A model generated the notes under the pieces. The model searched no databases. It saw only the letters and a list, made by a program, of their open reading frames with translations, and was not told where the DNA came from. A DNA stretch of 64,000 nt, taken from assembly GCA_022570795.1 (NCBI GenBank), contig JAKUDP010000002.1:1612001-1676000 (forward strand). The letters run 5' to 3'. Numbering within the stretch: position 1 is the stretch's first letter; the number at the start of each line of letters is the position of its first letter. This document shows, one piece after another, positions 53,029-64,000 of the stretch. The DNA comes from Sphaerulina vaccinii. Lineage: Eukaryota; Ascomycota; Dothideomycetes; Mycosphaerellales; Mycosphaerellaceae. Position numbers and translations under genes: made by a program.

Positions 53029-53308
53029 TCAACAGTTGGGCTCACATGGTCGGCAGTTGTTGGAACAACCTCCGGAAGTGGTCACGCACTTGCATGCGTC
53101 TGGGAACAATGGATGCGTATGTTCCCAACCCCCTAACTAAAAGCAGATCGATAAATTAGTTCAGGGACCAAGTCAGGTCAAAGTTCCTACAACATACGAA
53201 ATCATCGCCTGTACAGCAACTACAAATACTTTGGCACGCTGCGGTTGATAGGGGTGGCCATAGGAGGAGGCTTGCGGAAATCATGAGCGAAGTAATTAGG
53301 AACCTCAT
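53029..53308 (-). CDS. Small secreted cysteine-rich protein (effector-like), two exons
   Basis: Exon 1 is 53,198-53,308 and exon 2 is 53,029-53,136. The 61-nt intron has a gtatgt donor, an aactaat branch and a cttttag acceptor. The phase-0 join gives 72 residues. Residues 1-23 form a signal peptide (MRFLITSLMISASLLLWPPL, then STA). The mature part of about 49 residues has ten cysteines, at 25, 29, 31, 32, 52, 54, 61, 65, 68 and 72, all downstream of the cleavage site. It ends on the last Cys. Exon 2 supplies six of the ten, and its frame closes exactly after Cys72, which supports the splice. No homolog recognised. The size, even Cys number and edge-of-RIP-block position are typical of fungal effectors or antimicrobial-like peptides. 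Confidence 0.75.
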
Positions 53309-53433
53309 TGTTTGTAGGTGAGGCGCTGAGATATCTGGACGACGATCTGAAAGTGAGAATGATTCGTTGCCGAAGTGAATATTGTGGAATGTAATTGCTT
53401 GATGTCTGCAACAGAGACGGAAATGCTGGTGCG

Positions 53434-53455
53434 AGAATATATATGGTCTTATCAA
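53434..53455 (-). promoter_or_regulatory. TATA box and GATA site upstream of the secreted protein gene
   Basis: On the minus strand, catatatattc lies about 130 bp upstream of ATG 53,308, and ttgataaga directly upstream of it contains a WGATAR site. GATA factors such as AreA/Nit2 use this motif for nitrogen control. Motifs are seen; the regulation is inferred. Confidence 0.4.
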
Positions 53456-54110
53456 TAATCGTTGCTATTTATGGTTCGTCAAACTCAAGGGACTGAAGCA
53501 GAGACCATGATAGCAGTCCTTGTCATTCTACAGAGTTTGAGAACTACCCTGTCCTCGTTCGTATTCAAATCCTAGTAGAGAGGGGTATTCCGCTAGATTC
53601 GTTACGGACAGAGTATTACCGCGAAGCTATCGGATTCCTTCCTTGAGCGGGCACATGCAACCGCTACGCAAGGTTTCAATGGAACCAGGGACCCACAAGT
53701 GGTTATATTTTACACTTCTCACGGGATGACCGCGCGCGCAAAAGCGGCGCTTGTCGAGCAGATATGTGGAATCGTGAACGCCTATCCGCAATACCTATCC
53801 ACAATACCTATCCCGTTATGCCACGGCGGTAACGCGTACGCAAGATTCGGAGTAATACCGACCCCCTTCTTACCCTAAATGACCTTGTAATACCGGGTCC
53901 AGATCGCAAACATCGGGCTTTTGCCCCGGTCGTTCCTTCGTTCTATGTCGTTCATAATAGACCACAACGGGTGTTGCTGCGGTAGCGCTCTTATATTTAG
54001 CGCGTGTTTAGCCGTCTGCCTCGCTAGTCGTGTTTCAATCGCCTCCAGCCCTGCTTTATCTTAGAGGACGCCGGAAGAGACTATATAGAAGGCGCCAATA
54101 ATCGCTTACG
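53456..54110. other. Transition from island to right RIP block
   Basis: No gene seen. The 19 bases at 53,893-53,911 are identical to 33,179-33,197. Composition shifts to the RIPed type within about 150 bases around 54,110. Confidence 0.4.
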
Positions 54111-54399
54111 CACCTATCTGCTAGATTCTTTGGAGCTAGATAATATACTATTAGACTCCAAGCCTTCCTAGAGCATACTATATAGATACTATATAGTCGG
54201 TTATAGTATTAATTACTACTCGATATAGCTAGTATATCTACTTCGGCCGCATACTCTGCAGCTACCTAATAGCTAGGTATTTTTTTATTACTATTATAAT
54301 AATTCTATTAAAGTATACTATTATATTTAGTTATATATCTAGTATAACTCCTAGAATCTTAATAGTATTCTAAAGTCGAATTTTAAAGCTAAAGAAGTA

Positions 54400-54760
54400 T
54401 AGAATAGTATTTGCTACTATATCTAATACTATTTATTTAAAGTAGATAAACCTAGTCTTACTTACTTTAGATATTGCTCTACTATTTTCTAACTACTACT
54501 CTACCTATTATAATACTTCTATCTATAGTTTTTTAGTAGTTTTCTTATAACTAGTACCTATCTACTATACTATAAAATTATCGACGAACCTAAGCAACCT
54601 ACTATACTTATTAATTTTACTTTCTACTAGGTCTATATTATAGAATATATATAGAATAGAAGAGAGTAGAGACTCTTAAGTTATTAATATAATTCTTTAA
54701 GTATATTTTATAGCCTATAGGCTTCTAGAGACTTATATATATATAGATTATCTATATCTA
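54400..54760 (-). pseudogene. LINE reverse transcriptase remnant
   Basis: On the minus strand, about 54,650-54,690 reads as the S-L-L-S-x-I-L-Y-I-F-Y segment of the PQGSPLSPILY motif. About 54,575-54,595 reads LRFVDN, where GFVDD, the RT catalytic box of Tad1/I-type LINEs, is expected, followed by a region of TTKKL character. Orientation is opposite to the LINE at 55.7-57.0 kb. Confidence 0.65.
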
Positions 54761-55679
54761 TATAGGTAGTAATAGCTCTAGTATAGATACCTATTAGGTA
54801 TCTACTACCTCGTTATATACTATTTAGAAACAACTTAGAGGTTGCTACTATTACTAGTTCTATTTCTCTTTTTTAATATAGACCTCGTCTAGCGCAAAGT
54901 TAATAGTAATAGTAGTACTATAGTATTTGTCGACAACTATATAGTATAGGTTATAGGCCCCTCTATAGAAGTAAACTAAAATAGAATCTAGGTAATTATC
55001 GACTAGATAATAGAGTAGAAAAAACAAAGTAGAGCTATCTTTAAAAGTAATAAGATAGTATTTATCTACTTTATATAAGTACTATACTAAAGTAGCGCCT
55101 AACCTATTATAGTAAAAAGATAAGAGATAGAGCCTATAACTAGTATAAAGATTCTAGAAGTAGTTATAGATACTAGCTTTCGATTTTAATAGTATATTAT
55201 AAGAGTAGCTACAAAGAGTTTTATTACTATAATAGTACTAAAGCAATTGCGAGAGTTAGTACTATCTACTACCTATAGGCTATTTGAAATAATAGTAGCG
55301 CTAGTAGTTAACTATATATTATTTATATAGATATATAAGTATAAAAATTAACTTATATCTAGAATAAATCGAGTATAAAAAATTAGTATATAAGTAGTTA
55401 TAGGCTACTTCTATATAGTTATAAAAATAGTAGCCGAAGCTAAAGCAAGCATCTATATAGTCTAATAATAATATATAGTATAGGTAACAAATATCTAGTT
55501 TAATATTCTCTTACTATCTATAATAAACCTACTATCGAAGTTAATATATAAGCCGACCTAGAAGTTCTACTTGCTACTATAGTAGATTGCAATTACTTAT
55601 AAGATTTCGACTAAAGGTATAGAAATTATTATACTATATATAATAGCGCCTTAGTATCTGCAACTAGTAGTAGATATAA

Positions 55680-57010
55680 AAGAGATAATAGAAGAAGTTA
55701 TATATACTACTAAGTAGAGTATAGATATCTATATTATAATAAGCTCCTCTGCGAAGAATAATATTATTAGAGTAGGAGTCGCTATATAGAATACCGAGTA
55801 GAGAGAGCTTCTATATACTACTATCTCGACTATAGTATTAGCCTAGACGGAGTATAATCTATATACGGCCGCCTTAGTAGCAATAGTAGAAGGCCTTATA
55901 TAAATACCTCTATCTATAGTCTTATAGAATATATATCTATTCTTAGACAACCGAGTAGTACTATAGGTAGTATACTATCCGAAATACTAGTTAGAATAGG
56001 TAACTATATAGTAGATCTATAGGAGCGCGTAGGCTCTATAGAGTTGTAATATTATCTAACTAGAGTAGTATCCTACCTCTAAGTTTAAGCTTAGTTAGAA
56101 AGCAAAAGAGGTAGCAAAAGTTGCAATAGAGCCGAGTTAAATACTACGGGCAATATAGCTAGTAGCTAAGTCGATAGTTATTAGCTACTATAAAGTAGAA
56201 ATAAGAAAAAGATACTAACTAATCGAAAGTATAGGAAAGTATATATAACAAGTCGATACTATAATACCTAGTTTATATATATAAATAATATATAATTACC
56301 TTAGAAGCAAACAAGCGAGCGTATTAGTATAGCTCTAGACTAGAATATTATAACTAAATAGTTACCTCTACTAGATAGGAGCTATAGAATTAGACTAGTA
56401 TATATATATATAAGTAACTAAAACTATCGAGTATTTCTTATTCTAGTACTATCTATAGGATACTCTCTAGTTATAGATACTATAATATATAGATACTATA
56501 AGAGGCAACTTCTTCTTTTTCCTTAGAGGAAAGGTAGTATTAGATAATAAGAAGTAGAAACCTATAATAGAAGTAGTCTTAGCAACCGTCTAGTTTATAA
56601 TAGCTATAGGCCGCCTCGGAAGCTTACTATATTAACTTTCCTCTAGCTAGGAAATAGTTAACTAAAATATATAAAATATATAATACTACTAACTCTATAT
56701 CTACTACTACTAACCGTTTCCCTACTACGCACCCTCGTACTAATAGCAAGATATACTTTACTTACTAAAGATAGGATAGTAAATACTTAGAGAAGTAACT
56801 TTAAAAGAGCTTATAGAATAGTAACCTAGTACGAGTTTCCGACAATATAGGATAGAAGAACTAGAAAGATAGACTAAGATAGAATAAACTAAATAGGCTA
56901 TCTAGAGTTTAGAAAGTTTTCGGAAAGTAATATAATTATATAATATTTATAGTAAGCCCTTTAGGTACTTAGCGCTAGGTAGAATAAACTCTATCTATCT
57001 ATCTATCTAG
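55680..57010 (+). pseudogene. LINE ORF2 C-terminal half and 3' UTR, RIPed (copy E)
   Basis: RNase H-like sequence at about 55,730-56,160 (YTAALVAIVEGL, ...LFLDNRVVL). The Cys/His region at 56,318-56,640 is homologous to copy B (ASVLVQLRTRIIRLNSYL...). The 3' UTR and a (ctat)n tail at about 56,985-57,010 match copy D. In the tail, ccatccatcc has become ctatctatct, a clean CA-to-TA example. Dead. Confidence 0.8.
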
Positions 57011-60000
57011 CTAGCTAGGAATAAAGCTAGCTAAGTAAAGTATTATTCTAGATAACAAATAACGAAATAGTATAGTCTCGCGATCGCGTCTAGAGTTATA
57101 AATATACTTTTAGAAACGCTCTTTAATTTATTTACTAAGCCTCGATACTAGTACTTAACCTACTATACCTTACTAGTATTATTCTAATAAAATTTATCTA
57201 TACTATCCCCTTGTAACTACTAGCTAATATAGCCTAAAGTATATTACTAGGAGTTGTAAGAACGATAGTAGAGCGATTTTAATAGGCTTTCTATATAAAT
57301 AACTATAATATACCTTCTATATATCTAGACTACGAGCTCGGAAATCTATTTAATAGTACAAAGTAAGACGTATCTAGACGAGTACTCTGCTACTATAAGA
57401 GAAGAGAGTTTCTATAAAGTAGTAGATTAACTCCTAGATAATATAGACTACTACCTAGACTACTACCTAGACCTTACTCTAGTTTTGTCGCGCTTCGCCT
57501 TGCTACTCTATTAATCGCTTTATAGAGGGTAGCCTCTATAGCTTGCTACTACTTATATATAATCTATATCGATAGTACTTATTAATCTCCTAATATTATA
57601 GACTAATAGCGCTAAGTAAAATAGCTTCGTTGCCCTCGTATAATAGCTACTCTACCTCTATAGTTATAATATAGCTTCTCGCGCCAGGCCGGGACTATAT
57701 AAGTACTATTTTATTAAACGGGGTCTGTTACTAGAGCGAATGCCGCCGTAATCGATCTTTTTATAAATATATTAAGGAGTAGCTACTTGCGAAGTAGAAG
57801 AAAGTAGCTTTCTATAGTCCTCTACTAGAATTCTTTATACTATACCTAAAGAGGTTAGATAAGAGTATATAAGTAATTTTTACTCGTCTTAGCTCCTTGT
57901 AGCTTAGTACTTCGCTATTTACCTAGTTGCTTTTTTATTACAACCTAAATCGAGATATCTAAAAGTAACTTAAGCCTCCTCTAGATCCGAGTCGCTTCCT
58001 CTATAATCGATAACTATTTATAACAACCTAATAGCTTCTAAATAAATTTTTATACTAGCGATAGTATTCTAAGACCTAGAATTAGGCCCTAACCTACAAA
58101 TACCTATTAGAGATAGACTACTATAGACCTCAAATAGGTAAGCTTATCCTTTAGAAAAGCTATATTATACTACTAGATTAGCTATATAGAATAGTAATAG
58201 AAGTTGTTATATAAATTATAGTAATAAGAATATTAGCCTCTTTACTAGTAAAGATAGATAAGCTATACTTTTTATATATTAGAATAATAAGAATAAATTA
58301 TATAAAGCTATTTTTATACTAGTATACTATCCTTCGAAAGATTAGGCTTAAATAATAGAATACTAAAAAACATTTTTATAGCTATTACCTATTTCTATTC
58401 TAGAATAAAAATATTATAAAGTTGAAAGATAGAAGAAATTTTACTAGTAATATTCTAGAAAAAGCAAAGTAGTAATCTAGAAATATATAAAATAGTACTA
58501 CGAGTCGCAGAGGAGCTAGTAGTATTTTCTTTTACTATTCTAGAGAATTCGGATTATAGAGGAAAGAGAAGTAAGTTAGGAACTTTCCTACTAAGTATAT
58601 AAAGCTAATTCTAGAAAGCTAGTACTATATATAAAGTAGGAAAATCGTTTTAAGGTAGAAATTAGAGTAGCGAATAATACCTACGAAGTATAGGAAGCTA
58701 TAGGTAAACTTTATAATAAGGCTAAAGAAAAGATAGGTAAATATATATCTAATAAGTATTTATACTATAGCGATTTCGATACTTTTAGAGAGTAGTTTAT
58801 AATATAGTATAACTCTCCTTCCTATCCTAAAGGATAGCTCTTAGATAATTTTAAGACTAACTAGTATAGTATAGAAGTTTAGATAAAATACAAAAGCCGA
58901 TAGAATAATACTAAATAGTATATAGACTTTATCTACTACTTTCGAGAACTATCTACTATAGAAACTATCTTCCTATTAACTACTAGGCGGGTTCTAAAGA
59001 GCTATATCTATAATCGAAGGTAAAGCTTATATCTTTTATATAAAGTAATATAAATAGTTTACTAACCTAGTATAATTATAAATCTAAAATTGCTAAGTAG
59101 AGCAAATCCGATAGGTTTACCTATACCTATTAATAGTATCTTTATCGACTATAGGTTTAATATATTAAGGTAGGAAATAAATATTATAAGTATTCCTTAC
59201 TTTATTATAATAATTATAGTAAGTTAGAAATTTATAACTAGAGATTAGAATATAGCTACTACTTTTAGTAGCCTTGCTATAGCTTTAATAATACTAGTAT
59301 ATATATAGTTAAAGATAGGTTATATAGATATAGCGAGTTTATATACTAGCTTAAGAGTCTCGTAGGCGAATTAAGAAGTACTATTAATAGCAACCGACTT
59401 TATCTATATTAGAAGTAGGTTAGATATTATATTAGAAGAGCTAGTACTTTTTTATTTAGAAGCGAGTTTAGGCTAAGCTACTAACGCTCGGGTATCTATT
59501 ATAATAAGAAATTATAGTTAGAGAAATACCTATCTAATCTATACTAGTATATATATTCTCTAATATCGACCTTTATATAATATAATTATATTAGCTTTAT
59601 ATATTTATAATATCTACTATCTATATTATAGTCTTATAAACCCTCGTAGTATAGTTTTAGAGATATATTAGGTTAGTAAGATTTATATTAGAGTACTTTA
59701 GATAAGGATAGCTAATCGGCTAATTATTTATATAATACTATAGGTACTTCTAGTAAAAATATCTCCTAAGCCTATTGCGATTATAGAATATTTTTAAGTA
59801 TTTATCGATATAGAGGTCTGCCTTGCCGATATAGAATATATATTATATTAGAGTATATTCGATTAGAAACGGATCTTATAGCGCTTTTACTTCGCCTAGA
59901 AGGTCTATACTTATATCTCTATTATACGTACTAATATATACTAACTTTATATAATATATCTTCTATTCGATAGGTTTCTAGCTCCTACTTAGTACTAATA

Positions 60001-62385
60001 CTACGTTTATAGCATTCGTATATCGTCGATATTCCTCGATATAATCGAATATTATAAAAGTAAAAAGAGCTTTTATAGCGCAATTCTACTCTTCGCTAAG
60101 CTAACTATATAGCTAGACTTTCGATAGCGTCTTCTTATTATACTTAATAGAAGAGCGTTCGAGCTAACTTGCAATATCTATAGTAGATCGCTACTTGCGA
60201 TACCTCTATAGAATATCGGCTATTATAATCTTATATACTACTTTTCTTTTATTCTAGTACTATCGGTCTACGCTCTAGTAAGCTTTATAAAGCTAAGTAC
60301 CTCGAGCTCTAGAAGACGTCCTATACTTAGTATAGATCTTCTTAACTAAGCTATTTCGTATCCTATATAGTAGCTTTACTTCTAGGTAATATACAATTTG
60401 TACTATTTAGGTCTCGTTTAATATATAGGGTCGGCGCAGATCGATAGTGCGAGTTATACTACTCGTAGCTCTTATAATCTCGGTCTAGGGCAGGAGGCTC
60501 TAGTAGATAGTATATATATCTTAAGTAATATAACAAGATAGGTAGTTATACTAAAATACTACTAAGCTCGTATACTAGAGGATTAGATTCTACTATATAT
60601 TACTAATAAGACCTATAAGCCTTTAGTAACTAATCTACTCTATACTAGAACGGAACCTACTACTACTATCTAGAGCTTCGCTATTACCTCTATAGAAGTA
60701 GTAAGGTTTTACTATATACTCGAATTCTATAATTCTACCGAGTATAGATAGTCTGCTACGGAGCTAATTATCTATTGCGGGAGTAGTAGCAGAGACTACA
60801 ACTCTATATATAGTATTCTCTAGTCTGCAAAAAAGTAGTATACTAGTCTTCGAGTCCTTAATCGGCAACTCTAGCTAGTTAAGACCTCTAGGGACCTAAA
60901 GATAGAAAAGCTCTTCTAGTTCTATAAGGTCGGGCGCTACGAAGGCTTCGTCGGCAAATACTAGGCTTAAGAGAAGTATCTATAGGTAGAGGAGGAGGCA
61001 GGGTTCGCTCGGGATATCTAGAATACTAAATATATTCCTAAGATATATATTAGTAATTCGAATTATAACCTTAAATACCGATTATAGTATAGCGGTACTA
61101 TATATATATTTTTTAAGCCTAGGTAACCTTTAGTATACTTAAATATTAGCTCGATTAGAAGCTATAGCTATTTACTTCCTATAGAATCTCGAAGAAGTAT
61201 AAGCTTAAAGTATTCGTACTAGAGTCCTAGGAGCGTACCTAGCTAGTTGCTAGTAATACCTATAAGCTAGAGGATTAAAGCAAGTTATACCTTTAACTAT
61301 TTATAGTCGAGTATAAACTTAGGCGAGGTCTATAAGGTTTTTAGTAGTTTAAATTTATTCTTAGCTTATATAATTAGCTTCGGTCTCTTCTCTATCTATA
61401 ATCGGAACTCCTATACTAGATGCTACTAGACCTATAGTATATATAAGTAATAGAAACCGAGCTAGGATAAGAGTATTAATACTCTACGTATACTATATAT
61501 CTAACTTTTAATCGTAGAGTCGATTATAATATAGCCCGTCTTAGTCTTCTATATAATATAGAAGATATTCTAGTATATCTATAGGATACTTGCGCTTCGC
61601 AAAGTCTCGCACCTCTATTCTAGTAACTAGTAAAAGAATAAGTAGACGACGGCGATAGGTATTACCTAGAGTATTTCGAGAGTATCTTTTCTAGTTATCT
61701 AATAATATCTATATTTATTAGGTTAGTAGGGAAACCTTATACTACGTCGCAATCTACTTATACTAGTAATATACTTATACTATAATCTCTTTACCTAGCT
61801 CTATAGCTACTTGCTTCCTTTAGTATAAATCTTTTATATATATACTACCTCGTCGAACTCTACTTCTATATATCTAAAGCGCTCTGCCTAAGAAAGCGCA
61901 TTGCCGATTTCTACTATATAACCTATAGCTAGGAGGACTCTACTACTTATAAGGCCTATATTAGGTATAGGATAGTGCGCTATTTGTCCCGCGATTCCTT
62001 ATAGTAGAGCAACTATACCTAGGCCGACTAGTAGAGTACTATAGGAGTATAGTAGATATAAGGAGGAATAACGAATAAATAGGTAAGTCCGGCCGGCTAG
62101 CGACTCGAGGGACGGCGATCTAGCGCCTTTATATACCTTAGAGAGACGGAAGAGAGAAGGAGCAATTAGTATAGATATAGAGATATAGCGAGGCGCGCGC
62201 TCTATAAAGTAATATATAGGGCCTACTACCTACGCGAAGATCCGTTAACTAGAAGGGTTAAGGAGCGGCGGGCTATAGCGTGCGCTAAGTTGTATTAGAG
62301 CGATCGAGCGGCGAAATAGCGTCCTAATTTATATATATTTATATTCCGAGTTAGGAGCGATTTCGCCCTTCCTTTATTTAATTCT
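57011..62385. other. RIPed sequence, elements not resolved
   Basis: Coding-like stretches occur (for example 60,900-61,990 on the plus strand, with long runs between stops), but no diagnostic domain could be named. No LTR pair was found. The start of the Gypsy fragment at about 62,386 is abrupt. Confidence 0.35.
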
Positions 62386-64000
62386 ATAAAAATCGATATT
62401 ATCTCTATATTTAATAATATCTAGATAAAGAAAGGCTATAAGTAGCTAATAGCCTTCTAGACCCGATTTAGCCTATTCGAATCCCTTATTATACTTTTTA
62501 GCCTAACTAGTATATCTACTATATTCTAGAAATTTATTAATAATATACTATATAAATATCTCGACCTATTCTACTCTACCTATATTAATAATATTCTAAT
62601 CTATAGCAAGACGCTTAAGAAATATAAGGTTTATATTACTAATATTCTAAAAAAGCTAGAAGATATAGGCTTTTATATAAAGCTATTAAAGTATAAATTT
62701 TTTAAATATAAAACTAAATTTCTAGAAATAATCGTCGGAAGAGATAGTATCTATATAGACCTAGATAAGATTAAAACTATCTAGAAGTAGCTTCTACTAA
62801 AGAATATTACTAATATCTAGTTCTACCTAGAGTTCTATAATTTCTACTACTAATTTATTTATAGGTTTTCGAATATTACTATACTACTTGTTGCCTTTAT
62901 ATATAAGAATACTCTATTTATCTAGAATCGGAACTACTAGTCTATATTCGAGGAACTATAGAAAGCCTTCTTTAATAGACCTATACTAGCGCTATTTAAT
63001 TAGATAAAGGAAGTTATTATTAAAATAGATACTTTAGACTATATTTCTATAAAAGTACTTTTCTAGTATAATAATAATAGGATACTCCGACCTATTATAT
63101 TCTTCTCGAAGAAGTATAGTTCTACTAAGTATAACTATAAGATATATAATAAAAAGCTTCTAGTAATTATCTACTACTTTAAAAAATAGCGCTCTAAGTT
63201 AGAAAGTATAGAATATCTAATTAAGGTACTTTTAGACTACTATAACTTCGAGTACTTTATAACCTCGAAATAGCTTAACTACTACTAAGCTTACTAGTCC
63301 GAATTCCTATTCTATTTTAGATTTATAATAAGATACCGACCTAGGAAACTTAGGCAAAAACTAGACTTTCTAACTAGAAGGTTAGATAATTTACCTAAAA
63401 AGAGAGATAAATACTTATAATACTAGAGCTAGGTAGTACTAAAATATAAAAACCTCGAAGTACTACTACTAAGTATAGCCTTAATATATTAGAGAAAAAA
63501 AGTTATATTCTTAGACTAAGTTATAATATAGACTATTTTAAGTACCTCTACCTAGCTTTTTACCTACCTAGTTAGTAGAAGAAACCTAACTAATCTAGAC
63601 TCTAGCTAGGGACTCTAAAAAGAGAGAGTATTAATTTCTAAAAAAAATTGAAATCTTATTAACTAAAGCTACTAAAATAATAAGATTTTATATAGTATTT
63701 TCTATATTCTATAAAAGAATAAAAGCTACTACCTAAGAATATAACTAGCCTAGTATTAGAAAAAGAGAGGTTACCTCTTCTACTATAATAGACTATATAT
63801 TCTAGATAATAATAAACTTTATAACTAGATTATAAATTTCTACTATATAATTTCTACTATAGAGTATCTAGAAAGGTCGTATACCTTCTAACTAGTCTTT
63901 TAAAACTACTACTAGCTAGGAATTAACTTTTATATCTATTACTAGGTATATAACTATAAGATCTATAAATAAATTAAGCTAAACTACTAAAGGAATAGAA
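62386..64000 (+). pseudogene. Gypsy pol fragment (RT, RNase H), runs off window end
   Basis: On the plus strand, 62,386-62,606 reads KIDIISIFNNI, FSLFESLIILFSLT, and YINNILIYS where YxDDILIYS is expected. About 62,940-63,300 is RNase H (APIL-like RPILALFN, IDTLDYISIKVLF, IIFFSKKYSSTKYNYKIYNK, LLVIIYYF). Then IIRYRPRKLRQKLDFLTRR marks the RNase H-integrase linker. RT sequence upstream of KIDII is missing, so the 5' side is truncated or buried. Integrase would lie at and beyond the window end. Confidence 0.8.

Larger units (their letters stand above)
54110..64000. repeat. RIP-saturated AT-rich block (right)
   Basis: The same CA/TG depletion and stop density as the left block. The copy-D LINE comparison (40.4 kb against 56.5 kb) shows directly that the changes are C-to-T and G-to-A in CA/TG contexts. 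Confidence 0.9.

Noticed and set aside
26598..53456. A secondary-metabolite or regulon cluster suggested by two Zn2Cys6 factors
   Set aside because: No polyketide synthase, peptide synthetase, terpene synthase, P450 or transporter is visible, and both factors look broken.
53540..53600. tRNA-like B-box (ttcaaatcc)
   Set aside because: No mat

Overview
The window reads as a filamentous ascomycete (Pezizomycotina) chromosome segment. The evidence is short introns of about 49-62 nt with GTAAGT/GTATGT donors, CTAAC-type branch sites and YAG acceptors; fungal Zn2Cys6 and BTB proteins; Tad1-like LINE retrotransposons; and long AT-rich blocks in which CA and TG dinucleotides are almost absent while CG survives, the mark of saturated repeat-induced point mutation (RIP). 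A Dothideomycete is my guess, not shown.

Layout. About 1-430 is ordinary DNA. About 430-21,890 is a RIP-destroyed block containing a complete Copia element (1602-7340, 246-bp LTRs, TSD ttcta) and a complete Gypsy chromovirus on the minus strand (8269-15330, 224-bp LTRs, TSD agcta). Both are inserted in one copy of a repeat ('R') whose nearly unmutated paralog lies at about 25.34-26.60 kb and preserves both empty target sites. About 21.9-54.1 kb is a gene-bearing island of normal composition. About 54.1-64 kb is a second RIP block holding LINE pieces in both orientations and a Gypsy pol fragment that runs off the window end.

Island. The left edge (21.8-26.6 kb) is a pile of LINE pieces, including an intact ORF1 (23,961-25,301), followed by repeat R, which carries a decayed intron-containing gene with a C-terminal chromodomain. 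Further right are two Zn2Cys6 factor genes (28.3 and 32.2 kb, both with TAG stops inside apparent coding sequence), a winged-helix/coiled-coil protein (30.2 kb), a small protein kinase (34.4 kb), a HIGH-superfamily nucleotidylyltransferase (42.6 kb), a BTB/POZ protein (45-46.2 kb), a C2H2-like protein with an inverted, broken paralog (41.5 and 48.3 kb), a casein-kinase-1-like pseudogene (49.05 kb) and two inverted copies of a low-copy coding repeat (33.1 and 51.5 kb). I see no biosynthetic cluster or operon-like logic; this is a gene-poor accessory island between transposon graveyards.

The most notable feature is a two-exon gene at 53,029-53,308 (minus) for a 72-residue protein with a signal peptide and ten cysteines, all in the mature part. 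It sits less than 1 kb from the right-hand RIP block and is an effector-like small secreted protein candidate. Domain calls are by eye; all cross-copy alignments were done by hand.
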